This document shows positions 16,792 to 25,048 of a stretch of 46,822 nt of DNA, in pieces; the stretch's first letter is position 1; every line of letters begins with the position of its first letter. Made by a program: the position numbers and the translations under genes. The notes under the pieces were generated by a model. The model was given only the letters and a program-made list of their open reading frames with translations, had not been told where the DNA came from and did not search any database. The DNA comes from a candidate division FCPU426 bacterium (GTDB lineage Bacteria; Oederibacteriota; Muellerivitia; Muellerivitales; Muellerivitaceae): assembly GCA_030041545.1 (NCBI GenBank), contig JASHNQ010000064.1, positions 1 to 46,822 on the forward strand, given 5' to 3'.

Positions 16792-18617
16792 CTTAAATTT
16801 TTCAGGAGTGATTTTTTCACTTCTAAAAGAAATTCTGAGGGCCCATTAAATTGACGCCCATATTTGCCATCAATCCAACCGGAATAAGTTAAATGAATCT
16901 CGCGCTTTGCACGAGTTAACCCGACATAGAACAACCTTCTCGGTTCCTTTTTCGTTTCAATAGTTTTTTCATAATAAGAGGGAATTTTCCCCTGATCCAA
17001 ACCCATCATTATTACCACCTCAAACTCCATGCCTTTAGCGCTATGCAGAGTCATTAAATTCAGATGGTCTTTATATCCTGTTTGGCCTGCGAAAGCGGCA
17101 ATATTGAACCCCTGTAAAACCCCATTGGCCATAGAAGCTGTAAATAATTTTTTAAATTCTTCTTGTTCGTATCCCAAAGTGGTTTCACACGCAAACGTCT
17201 TCTCCAAACATTCACTGTTAAATTTTTGAAGCCAACTATTTAACGAGGCCGATGGATTGCGGTTTGAAAATAAAAACTTGATAAAATCTTTTCTTTTTTC
17301 CATAACTAAATTTTTGGTTTTAACAGTTTGATTAAAAGATAACCATCTTTTCGTCAATTCCGTCAATTTAGGCTCACCTTTTTCCCATCCTCCGCTACAC
17401 CATAAGCCGCAGTCTTCCACCCACCGAGTCAAAGGAGTTTTGCTATACGGCCCTCCCTTATCAATCCTTATATGTTTCATTCCCAATTTTAGAACTTGTT
17501 TAGCAATTACATCGCCGTCGTACTTAGTTCGATATAACACGGCTATATCACCAAAATTAAACGTTGGATTATTTTTCAGAGTCTCAGGAATGATCTTGCC
17601 ACAAATCAGTTCCACTTGTTCCTGAAGACCATTTTGGCATTCATAAATTTCAATCGTTCCTTCATGTTCTTTTTTGGACACATAATTACGCTTTTCTCCA
17701 AGAACAGTTTCCGAAGCTCCAATAATGGTTTGTCCCGAACGATAGTTAAATCTCAACTTAATTGCTTCAACACCTTCTTTTAGTGATAAATCTCTCAGTA
17801 GTTCCGGCTTTGCCCCAGCAAAGCCATAAATAGATTGGTCTGCATCTCCCACGGCCAATAGTCTTATTTTTGCCTCAAAACATAATTTCAGAACTATTTC
17901 ATGAAGACCTTGACCTAAGTCTTGGTACTCATCAATCACCAAGATTGGAAATCGAGCCTTTAAGGCTCGCCTAATCCATTCATGATTACTTACCAAGTCA
18001 AAGCCGAATTGAACCATATCGTCAAAATCAATGAGTCCTTTTCGGTGGAGTGACTGTTCGTAAAATTCAACGAGTTCACAAAGGTCGCCATCATCGGTTT
18101 TCCAAGCGGCGGAAGTTCGATCCAAGTGAACGCGTCGATAATATTCAAATTTAGTCCGCCAACTGTTTGGATCAACGTCAGCGCTGATCACTTTTGCCAC
18201 CGAATTATTAAATAGTTTATTTTGTTCAGCCGGAGTTACAACTTGGATGGGTGAGGCTAATCTAAGATCAGCCGCTTGAGCGAACGGTAAGATAATATTG
18301 TTTAAACAAAAGGAATGAACTGTACCAATAAATATATTTTTTCCATATTCAACCCCTAATCCTTGAAGCTTTTTTTCTAGCGCGCGAGCACATTCCGAAT
18401 TATACGTAATGCACGCAATCCCTCGCGGAAACTTCACATCCTCTTTCAACATCTTGGCCATTTTGAGCGTTAACACTTTTGTTTTACCGCTCCCCGGCCC
18501 AGCCAAAACAACACAATTGCCTTTAGAATTAAAGACATCCCACTGTTCAGGGTTTTCCTTTAATTCTTCCGATTCGGTCAAATATCTCAATTCTAAATCA
18601 CTGTTGTTTAACAACAT
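16788..18617 (-). CDS. gajB: Gabija GajB, UvrD/PcrA-like helicase
   Basis: 609 aa from ATG 18617, which overlaps the end of gajA by 20 bases. A TTG start at 18659 would add 14 residues. It is an SF1A helicase-like NTPase: Walker A GPGSGKT at 40-46, Walker B DEYQD in LVIDEYQDLGQG, motif III in VGDADQSIYGFAGA, and motifs V-VI in TLHSAKGMEFEVVIMMGLDQ and FYVGLTRAKREIHL. In Gabija, GajB senses DNA ends and nucleotide loss and activates the GajA nuclease, which then destroys phage DNA. The direct pairing with an OLD-family nuclease gene upstream is what identifies it. It is longer than the ~500 aa of the first described GajB. AT-rich. Confidence 0.88.
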   Translation of the reverse strand: MLLNNSDLELRYLTESEELKENPEQWDVFNSKGNCVVLAGPGSGKTKVLTLKMAKMLKEDVKFPRGIACITYNSECARALEKKLQGLGVEYGKNIFIGTVHSFCLNNIILPFAQAADLRLASPIQVVTPAEQNKLFNNSVAKVISADVDPNSWRTKFEYYRRVHLDRTSAAWKTDDGDLCELVEFYEQSLHRKGLIDFDDMVQFGFDLVSNHEWIRRALKARFPILVIDEYQDLGQGLHEIVLKLCFEAKIRLLAVGDADQSIYGFAGAKPELLRDLSLKEGVEAIKLRFNYRSGQTIIGASETVLGEKRNYVSKKEHEGTIEIYECQNGLQEQVELICGKIIPETLKNNPTFNFGDIAVLYRTKYDGDVIAKQVLKLGMKHIRIDKGGPYSKTPLTRWVEDCGLWCSGGWEKGEPKLTELTKRWLSFNQTVKTKNLVMEKRKDFIKFLFSNRNPSASLNSWLQKFNSECLEKTFACETTLGYEQEEFKKLFTASMANGVLQGFNIAAFAGQTGYKDHLNLMTLHSAKGMEFEVVIMMGLDQGKIPSYYEKTIETKKEPRRLFYVGLTRAKREIHLTYSGWIDGKYGRQFNGPSEFLLEVKKSLLKNLS

Positions 18618-20400
18618 GCTTAATGGCCCTTTTAATATAAACGGGACAATCCTTCTCAACTAAATTCGCAGCTAATCTTTGTGCCAGTCGCCCCTTCCCA
18701 ATGGTTTTAATATCATTTAAAAATTGTTTAGCATCAAGGCTCCCTGGAGAACGACCGAATTCACGAGCCCTCTCTTTAATGGCATCGCTTTCTGTTAACT
18801 CAATAATTGTTTTGCAAATTTCTTTGTGGTGTCCGCTCTTAAATAAATCGACCTCAAAAGTATATTTATTAATAAACAAGCCGTTCTTTTTTGCTAACTT
18901 CAATTTATCGGGTTTAGAAAGTGCGCTCGCATTCGGTTGAATTGTAGATAACAGTTTTATCACTCTATCTTGTCCAAAACTCCCACCATCATGAGGATCA
19001 AAATCAGTGATAACTGCAAAAGGAATCTTTAACCCAGATTCGCCAATTAATTTGATATATGGCAAAAAATTTACTCCCGAAACTGAACAAACGGTAATAC
19101 CAAGCTCATCAAAATCATAACCAATCGCTCTGCCAAGAGCAGGCAGAAGGAACATTTCTGCGTCACCTTCTACAAGGAGAATTCCTTTTGAAAATAGTAT
19201 TTCTCCCCTCGTAACATCAATGTATCGTTCTAAATCAGCTATATCATTTTGGTTGAGGTCCAAATTTGCTGTGGAAATCACCTCTGTACTCCGCTCATCT
19301 AAATTCTTTTTCAGAAGTATTAAAGATTTGAGAGGAGAAACACTGACGATATGCGGAGAATGCGTAGTTAATAAAATCGTTGTTTTCTCTTTGCCTTGAC
19401 CGGTCGAAGGCAAATGATCTTTCGGGTTCAAAAACTCACGATAAATTAATCGCTGTAAATGTGGATGAAGGTGGGCTTCGGGCTCTTCGATACCAAGAAA
19501 TGTGTGGTCTCTGTTGCCCTGCTCAGATAATTCCAAAGCCTCCAATGATTTCAGAGTTAAGTAAAGTAAGTTCGAAGATCCCAAACTAGCTTCATTTAAA
19601 TTTCTCTTACCAGAATCAATAAAAAGTCTAAGAGCCTTTAATAAACGATTTGGAACTGTTGGCGAAAATCCAAAAGACATATCAAATGTATTTGATTTCC
19701 CGATAATATCTTCCAGCTTCGACGAGATAGTTGTTTCAAGGTTTTTAATTTCATCAATTTTTGCAACAGCTAATGTTGTTTTGGATATTTTTTTAGAAAT
19801 CTTCTCTAGCTTGTCTTGGTCAATTTTGCTTGCCGCTTCTTCCAATAAATATCTCAAAGGAGATTTTTTCCAATTAGACAAACTATCTTCGGTGTCACGC
19901 AATGCAGGCAAAACATCTATCGGAATGCGAGACCTGAATTCATATCCGCTAATATGTTTCTCGGCGTTTTTTCCACCAAAGAAGAAAAATTCATAGTCGG
20001 CATCCTTTTTTGGCCCGCCAGTTAGCCCCTCAATGGGTTGAAACACAAAAGTTAATTTTGACCGAATTGGATTTTTATCAACGATATAGTCCGCGAGGAT
20101 TGCAAACAAATTTTCATCACCTTCAAAGTCAGTAAGCTCAATAGAAATTATTATTCGGTCATCTTTTTTTAACGGTCTTTTTAATCCATCCCAAAAATCT
20201 TCATTTTTCAATTGCCTCGCGCTTTCTGGCAAAGTTGGATCAAGTATTAATCTGAGGGCATATAAAAGATTTGTTTTACCAATTTTATTCTCGCCAACAA
20301 AAACAGCATGATCGCTTAAATAAAAATCAGCGGCATGAAAGTTTCGAAAGTTTTGCAGTTGAATTCTAGAAATCCTCAATTTAATTTCCTCCTGCGCCAT
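18598..20400 (-). CDS. gajA: Gabija GajA, OLD-family ATPase-TOPRIM nuclease
   Basis: Up to 600 aa. The N-terminal ABC-type ATPase has Walker A GENKIGKT at 36-43 and FLGIEEPEAHLHPHLQR near residue 310. The C-terminal TOPRIM nuclease starts near 410 (ILLVEGDAEMFLLPALG) with the D-x-D of VITDFDPHDGG. This is the two-domain plan of GajA, which nicks DNA when nucleotides are depleted and assembles with GajB. Start choice: ATG 20400 has no ribosome binding site, while AGGAGGA within the first codons would serve a TTG at 20379, giving MRISRIQLQNFRNF, closer to the family's usual N-terminus. The gene is divergent from higB, and the shared 188-bp spacer holds a strong operator promoter. Confidence 0.88.
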   Translation of the reverse strand: MAQEEIKLRISRIQLQNFRNFHAADFYLSDHAVFVGENKIGKTNLLYALRLILDPTLPESARQLKNEDFWDGLKRPLKKDDRIIISIELTDFEGDENLFAILADYIVDKNPIRSKLTFVFQPIEGLTGGPKKDADYEFFFFGGKNAEKHISGYEFRSRIPIDVLPALRDTEDSLSNWKKSPLRYLLEEAASKIDQDKLEKISKKISKTTLAVAKIDEIKNLETTISSKLEDIIGKSNTFDMSFGFSPTVPNRLLKALRLFIDSGKRNLNEASLGSSNLLYLTLKSLEALELSEQGNRDHTFLGIEEPEAHLHPHLQRLIYREFLNPKDHLPSTGQGKEKTTILLTTHSPHIVSVSPLKSLILLKKNLDERSTEVISTANLDLNQNDIADLERYIDVTRGEILFSKGILLVEGDAEMFLLPALGRAIGYDFDELGITVCSVSGVNFLPYIKLIGESGLKIPFAVITDFDPHDGGSFGQDRVIKLLSTIQPNASALSKPDKLKLAKKNGLFINKYTFEVDLFKSGHHKEICKTIIELTESDAIKERAREFGRSPGSLDAKQFLNDIKTIGKGRLAQRLAANLVEKDCPVYIKRAIKHVVKQQ

Positions 20401-20506
20401 ACAACAATGTGAGGTCCGACGAGGGTTTTTCCGTTATCCACGGGAAGATGTAAAGCCATACTTGTCCCCTCTCTGTTTCAGAATGACTTTGAAAGATATT
20501 CGTACC

Positions 20507-20552
20507 TTGACACAAATAGATACTATCATTATACTTCCCATTATGGGAAGTA
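20507..20552 (+). promoter_or_regulatory. Sigma-70 promoter with palindromic operator for the HigBA-like operon
   Basis: TTGACA (20507-20512), exactly 17 bp, and TATACT (20530-20535) form a near-perfect promoter facing higB. A palindrome, TACTTCCCAT-T-ATGGGAAGTA (20532-20552), overlaps the -10 box. It is the likely binding site of the HigA-like HTH for autorepression. Its effect on the divergent gajA gene is unknown. Confidence 0.82.
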
Positions 20553-20588
20553 AATACAACGTACAAAGATCAACGGCTATAAACATCA

Positions 20589-20876
20589 ATGAAACTTATA
20601 GGCAAACCCGTCCTTCATGACTTCAAGGCAAAGCACGCTGATTCCCGATCAGACCTTGAGGCATTGGAAGCAGAAATCGACGAAGCTCAATGGAATACAC
20701 CTCAAGAGTTAAGCGCTAGATATCCAAAAGCAAGTCGATTGCGGAACCAACTGGTCGTTTTTGATGTCTGTTGGAATAAATACCGGGTACTGACCAAGGT
20801 TAACTACAAGAATAAGACCGTGCTGGTACTGAGGATAGGGACGCATAAAGAATACAATAGGTGGGATTTGGGTTAA
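20589..20876 (+). CDS. higB: HigB family mRNA interferase toxin
   Basis: 95 aa RelE-superfamily toxin expected to cut mRNA on the ribosome. The family pattern is clear: KPVLHDFKAKHADSRSDLEA at the start, FDVCWNKYRVLTKVNYKNKT in the middle and VLRIGTHKEYNRW at the end, with the basic and aromatic residues of HigB catalysis. As usual for hig loci the toxin gene comes first, followed after five bases by the antitoxin gene. The strong promoter with palindromic operator upstream supports autoregulation. It is in AT-rich cargo, divergent from Gabija. Confidence 0.9.
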   Translation: MKLIGKPVLHDFKAKHADSRSDLEALEAEIDEAQWNTPQELSARYPKASRLRNQLVVFDVCWNKYRVLTKVNYKNKTVLVLRIGTHKEYNRWDLG

Positions 20877-20881
20877 AAATT

Positions 20882-22111
20882 ATGAAAAACATCAAAGTCA
20901 TTAAAACCGACCAAGACTACAAAGAGGCCCTCAAATTCGTTGAGGCGCTTATGGATCAAGATCCAAATCCTGATTCAACCGAAGGAGAACAACTTAGTCT
21001 CCTCACAACCCTTATCCAGGATTACGAGGCTCGTGCTTTCCCCCAGTCTTTACCGACGCCTCTTGAAGCAATTAAATTCAGAATGGAACAAGCAGACCTC
21101 AAACCGGCCGATTTGGTTCCATATTTGGGAAGTCCAAGCAGAGTCTCAGAAATTCTTTCTGGCAAACGCCCGTTAACACTTGAAATGATTCGTGCGTTAG
21201 AAGCCGGACTTGGTATTCCTGCAAAAGTTTTAATTCAGAAAAATGAGGCCAATCCAAATACAAAATATGAACGCTGGGATACGCGTCTCGTGAAGTTAAT
21301 GGAAACCCGAAATTATTTCGGAAAGAAAACATTGGAACGGAATAGTAAAACCGAGCTATTGGAATCCTTCTTTGGGTCGCTCGGCTCTAGTTTGGAACCG
21401 GCGGCTTTACTTCGTAAAACAAGTTATCGATCAACACTGCTCACAGATAAAGATGCACTCTTGGCGTGGGAAATCCGAATTCTCCAAAAAGCGGATGAAA
21501 TAAAAGCGCCAGTGAAATACAAATCTGGTGTTATCGATCTTTCTTTTATGCGCAACCTGATGAAGTACAGCTCGGAACAAAAAGGACCGGTCAAAGCTAT
21601 AGAGCATTTAAAGAAGGTTGGCGTAAAGCTTATTGTTGAACCGCATCTTCCAAAAACACATCTTGATGGAGCAACCATCTTGACCGAAAGAGACAACCCG
21701 GTCATAGGATTAACATTAAGACATGATCGGCTAGATAATTTTTGGTTTACTCTGATGCATGAGATTTCCCATGTGGTTCGACATTTCGACAGCGGCTTCG
21801 ATTCCTTTTTCGATGAAAAGCTTCAAGAAAAGAATGGGATCGAGTTCAGTGCAGAAGAAAAGGAAAAAGAGGCTGATGAACTTGCCGAAGAAGCAATTTT
21901 GCCAAGGGAAATATGGGAAATCAGTCCCGCAAAAGTCATACCTTCCGCTATGGCTGCTCAAAGCTTGGCTAATGAATTGGGTGTGCATGTGGCAGTAATC
22001 GCAGGAATTATTAGATTCAAACACGCCAATTATTACTACCTAAACAAAATAGTTAATGATGAAACAGCACATGTCCGCCCGCTGTTTCCTGAGGTATTTC
22101 CGAGCAAATGA
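20882..22111 (+). CDS. HigA-like HTH antitoxin fused to ImmA/IrrE metallopeptidase
   Basis: 409 aa from ATG 20882, five bases after the higB stop. Residues 1-110 are a HigA-type XRE helix-turn-helix antitoxin (TPLEAIKFRMEQADLKPADL, GSPSRVSEILSGKRPLTLEM). The C-terminal half is an ImmA/IrrE (COG2856) zinc peptidase with FTLMHEISHVVRHF near residue 300 and EKEADELAEEAILP as the downstream Glu ligand region. ImmA-type peptidases cleave repressors or antitoxins, so one chain joins the antitoxin to a likely stress- or phage-sensing protease. The next gene overlaps its stop by four bases (ATGA), showing that the beta-family gene belongs to the same operon. Confidence 0.88.
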   Translation: MKNIKVIKTDQDYKEALKFVEALMDQDPNPDSTEGEQLSLLTTLIQDYEARAFPQSLPTPLEAIKFRMEQADLKPADLVPYLGSPSRVSEILSGKRPLTLEMIRALEAGLGIPAKVLIQKNEANPNTKYERWDTRLVKLMETRNYFGKKTLERNSKTELLESFFGSLGSSLEPAALLRKTSYRSTLLTDKDALLAWEIRILQKADEIKAPVKYKSGVIDLSFMRNLMKYSSEQKGPVKAIEHLKKVGVKLIVEPHLPKTHLDGATILTERDNPVIGLTLRHDRLDNFWFTLMHEISHVVRHFDSGFDSFFDEKLQEKNGIEFSAEEKEKEADELAEEAILPREIWEISPAKVIPSAMAAQSLANELGVHVAVIAGIIRFKHANYYYLNKIVNDETAHVRPLFPEVFPSK

Positions 22112-23235
22112 AAAACATGAGTAACATTGTGAAATCCTACGTTCCTATTATTCGGTGGCGACCTGGAGAGGTGCGAGCCATACGACATTTATTTCCAAAA
22201 GATCGGTCGAGAATCACTCCCCTTTTTGAGTTCATATTGCCTCCGCCTCGAACAGATAAGGACGATAGAAAAATAATTCTCGAGGACTCGAAAACAAAAT
22301 TTATGAGAGGTTTGTCAGGCATCACAGAAAGCATTCTCAAAAACTGGGGTACCGATCCGTTTTTCATCGACGTTCACTTGCTTGATGGAGATATTAGAGC
22401 CTCCGTTTTTGAGACGATCCTTTCTTCGGCCAATCAGCTTAATCTTTTTTCAATTCCGGTCACGTATGTCATTCCTACTATTAGTACAGAAGCTGATAAA
22501 GCAACTAGGAATGTTGCTGTTAAATTCGCAAAACTCGACAATAGAGGTTTGTGTATTCGCCTTGATGATTCTCATCTCAATGGTGAAATTCAAAATCAAA
22601 TCGATGACTTCCTTTCGAAGGAGAAACTGGACCCCGGACTAGTTGATGTGTTAATCGATCTGAAAATTGTCGATGAGCAGACTACAGTTAAAGGAGTGTT
22701 GGATAAGTTGTCCCATGTTCCCCACATGGATAAATGGCGCTCGGTTATTCTGACCGGAGGTTCGTTCCCGAAGGATTTATCAAAATTCGAAAAACATACA
22801 AATCCTGCGATCCCGAGATTTGATTGGCTAACTTGGCAGGGGTTAATACAAGATAAAACAGTAAAACGGAAACCGATTTATTCTGATTACACCATTCAAC
22901 ATCCGATTTTTTATGGTCATATTCCTGGCGCGAATACGAGTGCTAGTATTCGTTATACGGATGAAAAGGTCTGGCAGGTTTATAGAGGCGAGGGAATACA
23001 AAACAAGCAAGGTGCAGGCTATAAACAGTACCCCGCTCAAGCTAAATTATTAATTCAGCAAAGCTATTACAAACGAAATGGTGCCGATTTTAGTTTTGGG
23101 GATGCCTATATTGCCGAAAAAGCAAAATCTAAAGTAGGAAATACTACTGGAAGTCCTCAGTCATGGCTAACAGCAGGTATCAATCACCACATAACCCTAG
23201 TGGTTGATCAAGTCGCCAACCTTCCCGCGAAGTAA
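22108..23235 (+). CDS. Beta family protein (T4 beta protein-like)
   Basis: 375 aa, resembling the beta protein family (PF14350) known from phage T4 relatives and many bacterial defence regions. Recognisable features are YVPIIRWRPGEVRAIRHL at the start, ITPLFEF, VILTGGSFPKDL and the C-terminal WQVYRGEGIQNKQGAGYKQY. The biochemical role is not known to me. It starts within the stop codon of the HigA-ImmA gene (ATGA overlap) and its 3' end overlaps that of the convergent sce7726 gene by 56 bp. From general annotation experience, beta and sce7726 proteins often occur together, which suggests one functional module. Confidence 0.78.
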   Translation: MKNMSNIVKSYVPIIRWRPGEVRAIRHLFPKDRSRITPLFEFILPPPRTDKDDRKIILEDSKTKFMRGLSGITESILKNWGTDPFFIDVHLLDGDIRASVFETILSSANQLNLFSIPVTYVIPTISTEADKATRNVAVKFAKLDNRGLCIRLDDSHLNGEIQNQIDDFLSKEKLDPGLVDVLIDLKIVDEQTTVKGVLDKLSHVPHMDKWRSVILTGGSFPKDLSKFEKHTNPAIPRFDWLTWQGLIQDKTVKRKPIYSDYTIQHPIFYGHIPGANTSASIRYTDEKVWQVYRGEGIQNKQGAGYKQYPAQAKLLIQQSYYKRNGADFSFGDAYIAEKAKSKVGNTTGSPQSWLTAGINHHITLVVDQVANLPAK

Positions 23236-23797
23236 GTGCGGAACTGACGTATTTTTTCAAAGTTTTTAAGTCGGAAGAAAAAATATCTTCAAGTTTGGTA
23301 TAGATGTGTTCACGTGGCTTGTTACGCAATCCACAAACCTCATTCTGAGCTTCTAAGATTTTCAGAGCTTCCTTTCTCCATAATAAACGAGCAATTGATT
23401 TTGCATTCTGATGAATATTTTGTTGGGGTTCGCGCATACTTTGAAGTGTTACCCCGGCCGCGCTCTCTTTGGCAAGCAAAATACCCCACCATTCAGGAAT
23501 CTCATGGATGGCGTGGTATAGGTGCCGCTTGCCAACAACGAGTGTAAGTTTATCAAAAACTTCGCTGAATTCTCTTACTTGTCCGGGCAACCGATCCAAG
23601 GTGTCGCGGTCACTCTTAATTTCATAGCCACACATTATTCCGTTGATAATTGCGTAATCTATTCTTGTCGATCCGTGTTGTACTCCAAGCTCTTCGAAAA
23701 TTTCTACTTTATGTCCATTATTTTCATAGCTTTTCTTTTCGTTTTCCAAAAACGAACGCAGAGCAGATCGAATCATCAAATCATTTGTAGAAAACAT
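23180..23797 (-). CDS. sce7726 family protein
   Basis: 205 aa from ATG 23797, chosen because the family begins near MIRSALRSFL. The frame stays open to 23953, but the extra 52 residues derive from GC-rich palindromic DNA and look non-coding. The core fits the family: RIDYAIINGIMCGYEIKSDR, DTLDRLPGQVREFSEVFDK, LTLVVGKRHLYHAIHEIP and WWGILL. The D...E-x-K arrangement (IDYA..., GYEIKSD) suggests a PD-(D/E)xK nuclease fold, although the function is not established. It is convergent with the beta-family gene with overlapping 3' ends, which could allow antisense control between them. Confidence 0.82.
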   Translation of the reverse strand: MFSTNDLMIRSALRSFLENEKKSYENNGHKVEIFEELGVQHGSTRIDYAIINGIMCGYEIKSDRDTLDRLPGQVREFSEVFDKLTLVVGKRHLYHAIHEIPEWWGILLAKESAAGVTLQSMREPQQNIHQNAKSIARLLWRKEALKILEAQNEVCGLRNKPREHIYTKLEDIFSSDLKTLKKYVSSALTSREGWRLDQPLGLCGD

Positions 23798-23862
23798 TTG
23801 TTGAGATTTTTCTCCATTAAAATTATGAGTCCATCTTAGCACAAGTTCATCAATGTAAGGGG

Positions 23863-23942
23863 CTTGGGGCACAGCCCCAAGAGAAGGGGGTGTGCCGAGG
23901 ATCACCTGGAAGGAAGCCGAGGCCAGGGGGAAGGCCTTCCCC
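23863..23942. repeat. GC-rich palindromes upstream of the sce7726 gene
   Basis: CTTGGGGC-aca-GCCCCAAG (about 23863-23881) and the perfect 18-bp palindrome GGGGGAAGGCCTTCCCCC (about 23925-23942) interrupt otherwise AT-rich DNA. They break the leader of the sce7726 gene and mark a junction, perhaps a small inserted repeat. Confidence 0.55.
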
Positions 23943-23949
23943 CCAAATC

Positions 23950-24084
23950 TCATTTTTCAGAAGCTTTTATAGCGCCTTTGAGCAATAACAGTTCCAGTTT
24001 CTCTTGGCGGTCCTTCGCCTCCTCTTTCGGTAAAGCAATAAATCGTATTTCCACCGGCAATTTTTCCAAATCCTGTTTTTTCAA
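23950..24084 (-). CDS. Possible 44-aa peptide or gene remnant
   Basis: A minus-strand frame from TTG 24084 (AGAGG six bases upstream) encodes KKQDLEKLPVEIRFIALPKE and continues through EAKDRQEKLELLLLKGAIKA to a TGA at 23950. It is charged and helical, without a recognised domain. A TAA lies a few codons upstream, so it is complete only with a rare start codon. It could be the end of a lost gene or a true small protein. Confidence 0.35.
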   Translation of the reverse strand: MKKQDLEKLPVEIRFIALPKEEAKDRQEKLELLLLKGAIKASEK

Positions 24085-24145
24085 AGACACCTCTTTCAAA
24101 GTGACGTTTGCAAAGATGACCGTTTAAAGGTCAAAATTGAAAACG

Positions 24146-25048
24146 TTACTTTTTCGTTTCTTTTTTCTTTTCCGCCAAAGCAATCTCACTCTGCATCCGG
24201 TAAATTAGCTCTCGAAACGCCTGCTCGGCTTTCTTCAAATCCGCCTTAACCGGTCCATTTCCAATAGGCTTAGGAATCCCTAGTAATTCCCAAATTAACG
24301 ATTCGGCTAAAACGGGTTCTTCAACATTCCGATAGCGATGCACCTCCCAGCCATCTCGCACATCATTTTCATAGCATTGTTCTAATGTGCCGAGCGTAAG
24401 TTTGATTTCAATAAACCCAGGTTTGTCAGGGTGGACCAGCAAGAAGAGAACTCCTGGTTTTACCTTTTGAATAATTTCTTCTGGAGCCCTCTCGCCTATC
24501 CCACACTTAGGACATCCTGAACCTTCGGCTACCAATTCAGGTATCGTCCGCCATTCATGGCCATTGCTACATTGAAAGTTAGCTTTTCCAAACTTGCTTC
24601 GAACAAGACCCAAAAGTTTAATGTCACGTCCTTCAAGACGTTTTTTCATCCGTGCGGTATAGGCATAAACGTAATCGGGTATTGGGTCCGGGAGACGTAC
24701 TCCCGCCTTCTTTGCCGCTTCCAAACCAACCTCTACCGTTTTCCAGTCCATCTTTTCAATTTCAATACCACGCCGATACGGGATATCCGCAAGGCCTGTT
24801 GCCCCCCAAAAAACCGTTTCGGCCCAATAGGGATCGGGAACCTCAATGTATGTCTTGATTGTCCATTTTTGACCGGTCTCTTTAACGACTTTACCTGCAT
24901 ATTCTTTGTAGTTGCTGTTGTGCGCGGCTAATCGTTTCTTGGGGAGCTGGGTGGTAACTCCGATCTTATACAGGTCGGGATTTGATGGGTGGATCAGAAC
25001 GTATAGATAACCTGATTTTATTTTTTCTCTCAAACTAATGAACCTCAC
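24146..25048 (-). CDS. GIY-YIG nuclease family protein with zinc ribbon and second, degenerate domain
   Basis: 300 aa with an unusual layout. Residues 12-110 are a T5orf172/MUG113-like GIY-YIG domain (GYLYVLIHPSNPDLYKIGVT, then KKRLAAHN and AETVFWG). Residues 150-185 form a treble-clef zinc finger (QCSNGHEW, CPKCG). Residues 195-265 repeat the first domain in weakened form (GVLFLLVHPDKPGFIEIKLT, then VLAESLIWELLG) without the basic active-site residue. Such nucleases cut DNA, in defence or mobile-element contexts. It overlaps the 3' end of the nucleotidyltransferase gene by 14 bases, so both are one operon. The substrate and the reason for the duplication are unknown. Confidence 0.7.
   Translation of the reverse strand: MRFISLREKIKSGYLYVLIHPSNPDLYKIGVTTQLPKKRLAAHNSNYKEYAGKVVKETGQKWTIKTYIEVPDPYWAETVFWGATGLADIPYRRGIEIEKMDWKTVEVGLEAAKKAGVRLPDPIPDYVYAYTARMKKRLEGRDIKLLGLVRSKFGKANFQCSNGHEWRTIPELVAEGSGCPKCGIGERAPEEIIQKVKPGVLFLLVHPDKPGFIEIKLTLGTLEQCYENDVRDGWEVHRYRNVEEPVLAESLIWELLGIPKPIGNGPVKADLKKAEQAFRELIYRMQSEIALAEKKKETKK

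Noticed and set aside
23798-23953. 52-residue N-terminal extension of the sce7726 protein
   Set aside because: Family alignment from memory begins at MIRSAL. The extension is encoded by GC-rich palindromes and has no matching pattern. The ATGA overlap with the 44-codon frame was considered but judged weaker evidence.
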